A stretch of 64,000 nucleotides of DNA from Oidiodendron maius Zn (taxonomy: Eukaryota; Ascomycota; Leotiomycetes; Myxotrichaceae): the NCBI GenBank assembly GCA_000827325.1, contig KN832871.1:1736001-1800000 (forward strand), written 5' to 3'. Below, one piece after another: positions 1 to 10,351 of the stretch. The translations under genes were made by a program, and so were the position numbers. The notes below the pieces were generated by a model. That model had not been told where the DNA came from, did not search any database, and saw only the letters and a list, made by a program, of their open reading frames with translations. Within the stretch, counting starts at the first letter, position 1. Every line of letters begins with the position of its first letter.

Positions 1-2645
1 GAGAAGGCGAGTCGACCCATATTTCTCCTACAGAGTGAGGAGATGCAAGAAGACCAGTCTCCGGGTCAACGACGGCTAGTGTGGCATCTGGTATAGGATA
101 TCCGAATGCTCCAACTCTAACTGTGCTGGGGTCATTGGCTTTCTTGCGAGCATCTTCACCCATTGCAACAACAACAACTTCGTTAGTTTTGAGTGCTTCT
201 CGATCCAGTAGAACTTCACTCAGCTCTGTCCTAACTTGTTCCTCTGTCGTTGTAGTGGTGCCACCACCAATCAAGCTTCCAAATCCATTGCTGGTGGACT
301 TTTCTTTCTCTTCCTTTTTCTCTTCCGCCTGCTCAGCCTCTGGTTCTGTATTCACCTTCAATGGACAGCCCATGCGCTCTTCGCCACCAAGCCAATCTCT
401 CATGCTAATCACCATGCCACCATGTTCTGGTAGACATAACATAGGGGCAACCAATTCTCGCGCTCTAGGATTCCGCATCGGCCGAAGCCAGCGATCCGCA
501 AGCACTTCATGAAACTCGCTGTCCACTGTCAATGTATCTATCAAACATAGTCTGACATGCTGAAAATTCGGTTCCATCCCTTTTTTGAAATTTCGGGTCG
601 TCATTGGATCCTGTTGGTAGTTGTAGGCTGCCCTTTTCAAGCCAGGATAATCTGCTACCATCAATGTTGCCCTATATTTTGTGATCAAGTGGGCGTATAA
701 ACCCGGGGTCTCTACAGCTTTATTCTCCATCCAAACAGTAGTATGAGCACCATATACTGTCAAGAGAACGCCAAGAATCATCCCAATACCTTGTCGTGGA
801 TCCAGATAAGACAGTAGAATTTCGCCACTGCTACCACCACCTGCCATAAGTCTGCCGTTTTTGTCCCTAAGTCTATTGTCGTTGGCTCTGTTTGATGGTA
901 CACTTGACACAATGGCACTGAGGCAAGCCATTTGATGCATGATTGTGCGATGGCTCATAACAACTCCACGAAGATCCCCGGTTGGTGCTCGCGAAAACTC
1001 GATGTAAGCAAGGTCTGGGACCGTAAGTGGCGGGACCTCATCTTTTCTCTTCGGGTGGTAACTGCCGAATTCGTTGGTTTTCCACCACTCCACACCTCGT
1101 GGCCAATTGAGCTTTTGGGTTGTGATATCTCGTTGAAACGCTTTTAAATTATTGTCTGTAGTTAATGCCAGATGTGCTTGTGTATTGGTGAGAATGACAT
1201 TCAGTTTCGCATAATCCTCAAGGTCATTGATCGGAACAGCTACAACTCCGGCTATAAAACAACCTAATAGTGCAATTGCGAAGTCGACAATCTCAGCATC
1301 CCGATATATAAGGGCAACTCTATCCCCGCGATAGAGGGAGCTTTTGTCTCTTATTACTTGGGCAACCTTCTCTGCCCTGCTTGCAAGCTTCTCCCATGTA
1401 ATTGAAGCAATCTCTTTTCCTTTTCCATCTAACACCCAATATGCAGGGGACTTTGCGGTCTTACGGCCTCGGTGTCTTAAAACGGCTGCGATATTGTCGA
1501 ATGAGGACATGGGTGTGTTGGGATCATGTGGATCATAGACTGCGAATGGAATATCTCGTGGTTCTAATGGCATTTGATAATCAAGAGCGTCTGGCGGGGG
1601 CAGATCACTTGCAGTCAGCATTGGCGGGGCCATCGCTGCCGTAGGTGAAAATGCGTCACCCGAGGAATATCTGTGTGGCCCCCCTCCGTAGGTGCCAGAT
1701 GTATCATAACCTTGTTGGCCGGCGAAATCTTGGAAATAGTGTTGTTGCGACTCTCCAAGCATAGAGCCATGAGAATCTATCATTGTTGCGGCGTGACTCT
1801 GGTCGTACATGCCTGCATTTTCATTGTACCCAGCTTCGTCGGCTGGGTTGAATGCGTAATTCGCACCCGACGATTTGGAAGTCATAGTCGTGCTAGTTTC
1901 CCGTGTAACCCCGCCTGGATTCGGCGTCGGGGGTAGGAATAAAGAGTCTCGATCGTAGTCATATGAAGAAGACTTATGAGGATGCGGGTTCGGCACCCCT
2001 AATTGCAATGCTTGCGGCGTCTCAGAGCTCACGAACCCAGGCCCGCTTAATCGAGATTGTTCAAAGTCATCAAAGCCGCTCGCCATTGAATCCTGCATTC
2101 CGGAAGGCCGAGATCTAGCAGATGACAACGGTTGAGGTCCTGGTCGATGTCCTGATTGTTCTCCAAAACCATGCGCATTCGAGTTAAGCGCTGCTAGTGA
2201 GGCGCTGCGAGAGCCATCGTTTGATGGATGCACAGTATTATCTGGGGAATGTATGCGGAGGCCCTTTAGTTCAGCGTTCAAGGTTGAGGAGCTGAGGTAT
2301 TGAGATAGTAAAAGCGTTCGACGCTTCTGATATCTGTAGCATCTTGTTAGGCGTAATTGTACACTTGCCACAAGGCCCTGCAAAAGAGGAGCTTGCGCAA
2401 TCGATTTAGAAAGTCAAACCCTTTTTCTGTAATATCCCCTTCCTAGATAGAGAGCAAGTCAGCTTCTGCTGCTAAATTGTCCGCGCGACAACCGTGCCCT
2501 CATCCGACGGCACCATCACCTTATCAAATACACAACAATATGAGAGACTATGTTATATTTAACGAAGTGAGTTACGAACCTCAAACTCATGTTCTAGCTC
2601 TTGTAGCTTCTTGTGCAGCTCCGGATTTTCGAGCTCTGTTGCCAT
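1..2645 (-). CDS. CPS1: CPS1/DIP2-type adenylate-forming protein, 5' part (truncated at window edge)
   Basis: Exons read 2645..2580, 2442..2420 and 2333..1 and then leave the window, so the stop is not seen. Exon 1 and the 23-nt exon 2 encode a DMAP1-binding motif (core EGDITEKG, completed to GYQKRR by exon 3), the N-terminal signature of the DIP2/CPS1 family. After a Ser/Pro/Gly-rich linker of about 250 residues an AMP-binding (acyl-CoA synthetase-like) domain begins. Visible there are KTAKSPAYWVLD, a YRGDRVALIYRD stretch and VAVPINDLEDYAKL. Family knowledge: fungal CPS1 is a large multidomain protein with two adenylation-like domains, linked to virulence in some plant pathogens; its substrate is not settled. 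The whole 2.3 kb of exon 3 is open. The start ATG at 2645 is the one that opens the DMAP motif. Confidence is high for family and splice sites; function is inferred from family only. Confidence 0.9.
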
Positions 2646-3669
2646 ATCTGCGATCAGAGGGGTCGCCAGGGCAGTCGAGGCAAGGTATTAGGGAGGATTC
2701 GAAACGTTAGAAATACTCGACAGCATGAAGTCGATATTTTAAAGACCAGGGGTGATAATGCCTAGGTAGGAATTAGGATTAGGATTGTGGGTGACCAAGG
2801 GTTGAGTATGCACTCTCCCTCCTCTCTCCGTGATCTCGTATCGTCTCTGGAATGACGAGACGTTGGTTCAGAGCCGATTAGGGATTTTACCCGAATCACC
2901 GCCAGTCTTTTATCACGTGATAGCCACTGGAACCCCTGTCGACCAACATATATTTTCTTTTCACCGGTCGAGTCTTGACTAGATCCCAGTTCACAAACGA
3001 AGACCGTAGAGACGCAAGTCATTTTACTCAGCCTGATTATTATATAGGCAGGTATGTCACCTTCTCTTACTCCAGCTCTTGCTCTCGCGGCCGGCAAAGG
3101 GTGAGCATCGGCCCGAAATATGATGAAAACAAAGAGAAATATCACAGACCTGTTCTGAAGGGTTTACCCAAAGTTGATAATTATCTTCATACTTCCTGAG
3201 CATTGCCATTTTTGACCCTATGAGTTATTATTTTTTTCTTTGGTTTGCATTCCACTGACTCAATTGTGAAGGTTCTTTCAAAAGTCTCCTATCGAGAATC
3301 CCTTGCTGGCTGATCATCACGATATTAATATTATGTCTCCATGTTACCTATGAGGTTCTTTGTCAGAAAGTTATGTTATCCTGAGCTTTTAGGTCAACGG
3401 ATCCTTTGACTGCTTTAAATGTTCTTCCTTCGAGTCTTGACTTCATGTAAAGAATTAGCGGCTCTTTCATGCCCTTGCGCAAATAAAATATATAGAGGAT
3501 ATTCGGCCGTCGTATTACATCTTCATTATGCATACTCTATTTCTACTATCTATGTTATATAGCAGCAGCTATATGCTTTTCATCTTGTCACGACTGGTTC
3601 GTGCCTATATTTTCTCTCGTGTCTCAGCTTACTGCCAAAATCTTCCTACAGCCACGGACAGCTGTGTCG
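2646..3669. other. Divergent intergenic region, CPS1 / zinc-finger-like gene
   Basis: No convincing gene. Small open frames here begin at non-ATG codons and have no recognisable content. A palindromic TCACGTGA lies at 2913..2920, and a TATA-like AAATATATAGAG lies near 3487, about 180 bp before the downstream start codon. The 3' half (3200..3600) is AT-rich. Confidence 0.6.
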
Positions 3670-5079
3670 ATGTGGGCCTCAAACAATGCACTATTCATTA
3701 ATACAACAAGTGTCAATAGCAATGAAAATCTTCACCTGTCTTCCGATAACGCAGAAACAGAATGTGCCACCCTTGATACATTCGACTTTGAAGCTTTCTT
3801 CGCAGAATCGGAGGACGATCTGATAATTCCGGTGGACTGCAACCTGCAGTCTATCGACTTTGCAATAGTAGATCATACCTTTATTGATAATAGGAAATAT
3901 AATAAACCCTCAGCTTCCGAGAATCTCGGTGGCGGTGAACATTACGAGTATCCCGAACATGGAGACTCCAAATGCTCCTCAGTCCCCGTCTGTTTATCTC
4001 CAGTTGACGCGCCCCCTTCACCATATTCCTATTCTCCTAACGTATGTATGATCGCCCAGCAAGCCTATACAACACACCAGACAAGTCCTCAACTCGATAA
4101 GCTCGAGGGTGAATACACGCACGTTGAGCAGCAAAGAGAGACCACACAAGCCCTTGGAGATTTTTCCAAAAGGGTATTAACCCCGGCATTCCAGTCATTT
4201 CTACCCAAACCGAAGGGCATAACGATGTCCAAAAGTGCTCGAACTTTAAATATTGTCAATTTCGATTCTTCACGCTTCTACAGCCCTCTTGCAGAACCGC
4301 CAAAAAGTTGGAATCCACCACATTCTCCAGACACTCTCTTCCAATATAATGCCCAGGGCGAGCTAGACCCGCAATGTGCATTCTCCAGAGAGCAGATATT
4401 GAAGTACCTGACACATCATCCTCTGCACACGTTCTACCAGTCATTACCCTCCACTAAACGGTCTGGCCTCACCCTTTGGATTCAAACAACGCCTGCTGAT
4501 GCTAGTAAACGCTACCCGACCAAGCTGTCCTCCAAATGCCGGTTTTCCGATTGTCCAGCCCCGAACCGCAGCATCCGTAATGGACAATTTAGAGTAGCAT
4601 TTGATGAGCAGTCAACTTTCGATAAATCTTCCGATCCATTTCACAATGCCGGATATGTGCATCTCTTCTGCCTCGAGAAGAATTTTGACTTCCCACGCTT
4701 GTGCAAGCGTTTCAATATCCTGGGTGATGATCGTGAGATTGCCGAGGGCAGGAATAAGATGGCCATTACCCGAGATCACCCGGCCATGTTGGACATTGTG
4801 AATGACTTTATTCAGACCTCAATACCTTGGGGCGGCAAGAGACCTGAGAATTGGTATGAACATAGCTTAAGCCTGGCGCTCACAAGACATCACCTAGGGC
4901 ATCAGTCTAAGATGAGACAGCGTGTTAGGGATACACGCGATGGGAATAGTATTGATCGCCATCTTAACAACCTTGATATTATGGTCGAGATCAGGGAGGC
5001 TATCCGAAGTCGTAGAGCTAGTGAAGAGAAGCAGCCTAGAAACTCGAGGAAGAGAAAGGCCAGTGAAATAGAAGACTAG
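3670..5079 (+). CDS. Uncharacterised protein with PARP-type-like CCHC zinc-finger pattern
   Basis: Single exon, 469 aa from the first ATG (3670); the frame stays open upstream to 3601 but has no earlier ATG. I do not recognise a named family. The first 200 residues are Ser/Pro/Thr-rich and acidic, with DFEAFFAESEDDL near residue 45, which reads like an activation or disordered segment. Residues about 235-400 look folded. Within them are C290-x4-C295 and H331-x2-C334, separated by an IRNGQFRVAFDE segment and YVHLFC. This order (C..C, then I..G..R, then H..C) resembles the PARP-type treble-clef finger, though the first cysteine pair is spaced by four instead of two. The C-terminus is basic (SRKRKASEIED) and could be a nuclear signal. 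DNA or nucleic-acid binding is an inference from this pattern alone. Confidence 0.75.
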   Translation: MWASNNALFINTTSVNSNENLHLSSDNAETECATLDTFDFEAFFAESEDDLIIPVDCNLQSIDFAIVDHTFIDNRKYNKPSASENLGGGEHYEYPEHGDSKCSSVPVCLSPVDAPPSPYSYSPNVCMIAQQAYTTHQTSPQLDKLEGEYTHVEQQRETTQALGDFSKRVLTPAFQSFLPKPKGITMSKSARTLNIVNFDSSRFYSPLAEPPKSWNPPHSPDTLFQYNAQGELDPQCAFSREQILKYLTHHPLHTFYQSLPSTKRSGLTLWIQTTPADASKRYPTKLSSKCRFSDCPAPNRSIRNGQFRVAFDEQSTFDKSSDPFHNAGYVHLFCLEKNFDFPRLCKRFNILGDDREIAEGRNKMAITRDHPAMLDIVNDFIQTSIPWGGKRPENWYEHSLSLALTRHHLGHQSKMRQRVRDTRDGNSIDRHLNNLDIMVEIREAIRSRRASEEKQPRNSRKRKASEIED

Positions 5080-5527
5080 ATGAAGATGGATAAGGGATTA
5101 AGGTCGTCCATGGGTCAGACTTGACCTGTCTACAGTAGTGTATCGCAGTTGTGGAAAGAATTCCAACTTCGCCAGCAGTGTTTTAGATTATGCATGTCGC
5201 TTTATTACTCCTGTAAACCTGCTTTTGTATTATCTAGATACTGCAGTATAGTAATACAAGACCGCTGTCTAAACTGAATGTAAATGAGACAAGTAATCCT
5301 TATCAAAAAGGAAAGAATCAAGCCCAAGAAATTTTAGAACAAATATTGCTCTCTAATATAACTAGTTCGGCAAAGATACGACGCTTTGTGAACTTTAAGA
5401 TCTGTCATTATCTCGTGATAGCTGCCTATTTTAGCCAGATTCCATAATTTCTTTCATCCCATGCCTTGTAAGAACTCTCTAAGGATGCACAAGGCGACTT
5501 TCCTCCGTGATTCATAATATCATACAA
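5080..5527. other. Convergent intergenic region
   Basis: AT-rich 3' flank between two genes that end toward each other (stops at 5079 and 5528). No gene or structured element seen. Confidence 0.6.
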
Positions 5528-7949
5528 CTATGCCTCTGCAATAACGGGCTGAGTTGCAGCAGGATCTCCAACTCCATCATTGTTCCGTGGCTGGTGTTCC
5601 TGATTCTCTTGACCTCCCCCCTCGGAATGCTCCGGTGCTACCTCTGGATTTTCATCTTCGGGATTTTCTGTAGCGGCTGCGGCCTCATTCTGGCGTTGTC
5701 TTTCCGCCTCGGCAGCATTGGCTGCGGCTTCTCTCGCTGCGATATGCCTCTCCCCAACACCAGGTACCAGACTCGCGAGGAATAACAATGCAGCATGCTC
5801 GGCCCTTCGAATTTGGGCTAGCCACCATTCTGCATTCATCTCTCGGTGCTGCCGAAGCAGTCTAGCCGCAACGTCGGCTTCATCAAGCTCACCGTTTCGC
5901 CTCCTTGGCCTTGGTTCTTCCACTTGGGGTGCCGCTTCCGGTTGTCGTTCCTGAGGAACAGCAGCAGCATTTGCAGCAGGTACTAAAGCAGCTTCAGGTC
6001 CAGCAAGTGGGATTAAAGCTTCTACATGCCTCCTTACTGGACCCCATAATGCCTCTGCGATACCATTGAAAATTCCTGTGTTAATGATGAAGACAACAAC
6101 TGCAAGACCCGTGATCATCATGAACCGGGGCCAGCTGTTGTTTCCAGCAGTAAAAAACCAAACAAAGCCTGCGAGGCGGATAATAAGCCAGATCATGGGC
6201 CCAATTCGTGCGCCCAGCGCGCCAGCACCAGGGTTCCCATGCGGTACTCCCACTGGCTCAAGGGGAGGATCTTCTTGCTGATGACGGTTACCACGGCGTG
6301 CCGGCCGTTGAGCGGCCCTGTTCTGAAGTTCGGGTACGACTACTGGTTCCCGTTCCACAGCATGGGTTTGATCTGCTGTGTTAGCTGCAGGGGATTCAGC
6401 GCGACGACGTCTTGTGTCCAGAGGATGGGCAAAATAGGTAGCCGAGTTATTCAGGAGAAGCGCTTGCGGGCCTTGAGGAGATGAGAGGATGTATACCATT
6501 GGTTCCGTACTACCAGTAGCAACATGGGCATAGCTCAGGAATGAAGCTAAACCGGGTGTTGTGGTATTTGGGTTGTGTTGGGGATTATACGTTGATGGCT
6601 GTGGGAGAGGAGCCGTAGCTTGCGAAGCAGCTCCAGCAAGGGTACTGCTTGGTGGTGCTGTAACCGGCAGGGCTTGAGGCCCTTGGTCAACAGCTGTTGA
6701 TGGGAGATGGTTGTTTGGTTCGGTAGGGCTGTTCTGCATATTTTGGGAGCTCTGTGATCTCTGACTAGCAAGAAGTCTGTCAGTGGTCCTCGCAATTGCT
6801 TGCAGACTGTCTAATGCTGGCTGTGCTCCGTAAACCTGATTGTGGTCATGATGTCGCATAAGAGGATGCTGCGGTATCTGAAATGTTGAGGTAGTTTCGT
6901 TCACTGTCATCTGCCACCTTTCGCCATTTGGGCCGGTTCCTTCGCGACTATATGTGGTACTATGGTCTGGCCGGATAATATTCGGGCTAGCTCGACCAGA
7001 TCGGGTTTGCCGATAAATGGTTGGGTTCATTTCGCTGCCAAACCCTTGAAACCCATGACGAGTCTCAGCAGAAGCTCGCTCGTTTTGCCCCTGGTGAAGA
7101 AGATGTTGCAATGCCGCCGGGAATTGTGGTGGAGGGGGCAAGGATGTATTCATTGGTATTGTTGGTCGGACGCTCATCGGCTGAGGTATGTGAGGTGCTT
7201 GCGTTCCTAGCGGAGGAGCTTGGGGAGCCTGAGAAGTGCGTTCATGCTGGTTACTAAAGACATCTGGATGCGCCGAGGCTAGGGCCCGTGATCTCTGTTC
7301 TATATTCCCCATTTCTTGCTGTAAACGGGCAGTCTCACGTTGTAGCGCTTGGAGCCTCTGACCCAAGACATTCTGCCAATGCTCTGCTTGGTGGATTGCA
7401 TGATGCTGATGTTGAAAACCTGGCAAGGGTTGCTGGGCGTGCATGCCATGGATGGGGTTAGCTGGTGTCGACTGGGGTCGAATTTGAGGAGGAATTGGTG
7501 TTGTGACCCTTTGGGGCGGGATGAAGGGGGTCGAAGGGTGAATAGGGGGATCTGGTCCTGTAGGTCTAAGGACAAGATGTAAAGTCTGCGGTTCCGAGCT
7601 TCCAAGCTGGAGAGGCGAGGTCAGCATGTCAGTCGTCGAGGAGGGCATAAGGAGTACTAACGGCTTCTTGGCCAAATATCTCCAGCATGGACTCTGTATC
7701 TCTCCCAAGTAATCGTCCACGGTGTATGAGGCGTTGACTCTCATTCAACGGCTTGGAGGGCAGAACATCCCGAATCTTGGCCTTTAGTTGGCTTACCGTA
7801 GTCTCAACAGGTAGCTGAGGAAACGTCAAGGGACTTGCGACTCCTGTGGATGGAGACACAATAACCAGTGTGAAGCTGAGCCGTTCCAAGTGTTCTTCAT
7901 CACCTGTTGGAACATCGGCCGGTGCTTGAACCTCTGCTGGTACAGACAT
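5528..7949 (-). CDS. UBL-domain ER membrane protein, HERPUD/Usa1-like ERAD factor
   Basis: Two exons, 7949..7662 and 7606..5528 (55-bp intron), 788 aa. Residues about 24-110 form a ubiquitin-like domain: LSFTLVIVSPS, then LKAKIRDVLP, then RLIHRGRLLGRD, with the intron falling just before LGSSEPQTLHLVLRP. A long Gln/Pro/His-rich segment follows. Near residues 555-620 there are two closely spaced hydrophobic helices (GPMIWLIIRLAGFVWFF and MMITGLAVVVFIINTGI), a hairpin as in HERPUD1 and yeast Usa1. The C-tail is Ala/Glu/Arg-rich and charged. UBL plus a double-pass hairpin and a length near that of yeast Usa1 (838 aa) point to an HRD1-complex scaffold in ER-associated degradation. The fungal family is divergent, so I leave the symbol empty. 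It is divergent from PSD1 over 424 bp. Confidence 0.8.
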
Positions 7950-8373
7950 CGTGGACTACTTGCTGAAGCGATCTCTTCGACGTGAGATGGTTGTAGGATC
8001 GATACTAGAAGATGTGACGGTTGGATATGAAGCTCACATAATACCTGTCCATGAGCATCCAAGAGATTGGGCAATGGAATATAGATTTGCAAGTGAGCGG
8101 AGCTCATCAATTAATTTATTGACACCCGAAATCTTTCAAGAGGCCACATGGTTGTCGTTCCCTTGCAGCCGGGGTCGGAAGGCGGTATGGAACGAACCGG
8201 CAATACCAGACTAATCTTTAAGGTGGGAAGATGTCGCTCGATATCATCAGCATCAATATGGCCCCATGCACTAACCAGCTCTCATCAGCCTCACATTGAA
8301 TATTCGACAGCTATCCACCGACAATGGAGAGTCGAGGCTGCGACTCTATATAGAGATTGAATCGCTGCCCAAG
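7950..8373. other. Divergent promoter region, UBL protein / PSD1
   Basis: 424 bp between two start codons pointing away from each other. Open frames here have no recognisable content; treated as shared 5' flank. Confidence 0.55.
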
Positions 8374-10118
8374 ATGGTCACAATAATAAGTACACGATCG
8401 CGAGTATTCGCGGCGCAAGCTCGGGCATGTAGAACTCGCTCTATAACTTCGTCTCTACTGCCGCATGTTAATCGAGTCTGGAGATCAAGATCATTTTCCT
8501 CTTCGGCAAGGTTGAACCAAAAGAGCAAGGAGTACAACGACTCTTTTAACACCCGGCTGCGCAAAGCCCTTGCCGAAACGAAGATAAAATGGCATCCCAT
8601 TCCGGTCGCTTTGGGCATTGCATTTCTTGGCCTGGCTCAGCTATACCGTGTCAATGAAAGGGAAAAGGCGAGAAGGTTTGATGAAGAGGAGGAGGATGAT
8701 GAGGAGCCCACAGGACGACCCAAGAGAAGAGAACGCATTCGACCGTCGGGGCCATGGTGGGTGATTTGCACATCCGTTTTCCAGGCAATAGCTGACATCT
8801 GCAAGGCAAGTCCAAGTCATGTCTACTCTTCCATTAAAGGCCATGTCCAGACTGTGGGGTAAATTTAACGAGCTCGAAATACCATACTATTTGCGGGTTC
8901 CAGGATTCAAACTTTATTCTTTTATATTTGGTGTTAAGTACGCCATCCGCACTGCATTTACGTGAAGAATATATTTCCTGACCAAATTATAGTCTTTCTG
9001 AAGTATCAGAACCCGACCTCCACGTGTACCCAAATCTGGCGTCATTCTTTTACAGAACTTTGAAGCCAGGCGTCCGCCCTCTTGATCCCAATCCAAATGC
9101 TCTCTTGTCTCCAAGTGACGGAAGAGTGCTGCAGTTCGGAGCAATTGAGAGCGGGGAAGTGGAACAGGTGAAAGGCATGACATACAGTCTTGATGCCCTT
9201 CTTGGTACTAGCGGCGAAGAGGCCTTATCTCTCCCGTCACATCTTGCTCCTCAGATCACAAAACGAGGTAAGCGTCTGCCTGGTATTTCTCACAAAGAAG
9301 GCGATGAAGATATCATAAAACAAGATGAGGAATTCGCTACTGTTAATGGCATTACATATACTCTTCCAAATCTGTTTTCAGGGCCCCCGCACAGACAGCC
9401 TAATAAGACAAGCGATGCATCCACTACCACTACCTCCGCCTCTGAAGCAGAAGTACGCGCTGATCTGGCTCGTGGTGAGCGGCCCTGGTACGCGCGGCTC
9501 ACATCTGAGCACCGATCGGCTCTGTATTATGTAGTTGTATATCTTGCCCCTGGAGACTACCACCGTTTCCACTCTCCCACAGCATGGGTGGTAGAGAAGC
9601 GGCGTCACTTTGCCGGAGAGCTCTACAGCGTGTCTCCGTACCTGCAGAGGACACTGCCAGGGCTTTTCACACTCAACGAGCGAGTTGTGCTCTTGGGACG
9701 ATGGCGCTGGGGATTCTTCTCTTTTACTCCCGTTGGTGCTACCAATGTCGGCTCTATTAAGGTCAACTTCGATCGAGAACTACGCACCAACTCCCTCACG
9801 ACGGACACCGCAGCCGATAGGGCCGCCGAGGAGGCAGCAAAGCGGAATGAACCCTACAGCGGATACGCCGAAGCCACGTACGAGAGCGCGAGTCCGATCT
9901 TGCACGGTCACCCACTCCGGAGGGGAGAAGAGATGGGCGGGTTTCAGCTTGGGAGTACCGTTGTTCTGGTCTTCGAGGCACCAAAGGGCCAAAGACCGAG
10001 TCTTGACGAGGGATGGATGGGAGAGGAAATTAAGAGAAAAGGGGGCTGGAATTGGGCCGTACAGAAGGGACAACATATCAAAATGGGAGAAGCGCTTGGG
10101 TGGGTGAACGATCTCTGA
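8374..10118 (+). CDS. PSD1: Phosphatidylserine decarboxylase, mitochondrial type I
   Basis: Three exons, 8374..8756, 8806..8937 and 8993..10118 (introns 49 and 55 bp), 546 aa. It decarboxylates phosphatidylserine to phosphatidylethanolamine at the inner mitochondrial membrane. The N-terminus is Arg/Ser-rich without acidic residues (presequence). A single membrane segment follows near residue 75 (HPIPVALGIAFLGLAQLY), then an acidic stretch. The decarboxylase core has MSRLWGKFNELEIP, YPNLASFFYRTLKPG, the proton-relay SPSDGRV and DYHRFHSP, and the self-cleavage motif LGST at residues 491-494, where Gly-Ser cleavage makes the pyruvoyl group. Both introns are set by conserved words that bridge them (the joins GPW-QVQVMS and FGV-NLSEV). 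All catalytic elements are present. Convergent with VPS3. Confidence 0.97.
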
Positions 10119-10351
10119 CCCCAACGTTCCCACCAATCAAGACGCATCAGCAGGTTGTAACATAGCGAGAGTGCGAAAAATCATCTCCACTAAAGATGTG
10201 GCCTCATGGTTTGGCTAAGCCGATCTGGTCTTCCACGGCATATAAGTCATCTGGCATCTATAACAGCACGTTTCAATAGCCTACGCATGAGACGGATTTA
10301 AACATCTTAACTGAGTTATTGTGTCCATATATCTAAGGATCTCTTATTTCA

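Noticed and set aside
81-2710. Several + strand open frames of 64-143 codons
   Set aside because: They are antisense to the CPS1 exon, which is continuously open on the minus strand and has recognisable domains.
2762-3145. 127-codon minus-strand frame between CPS1 and the zinc-finger-like gene
   Set aside because: Starts at GTG, has no recognisable content, and lies in a divergent promoter.
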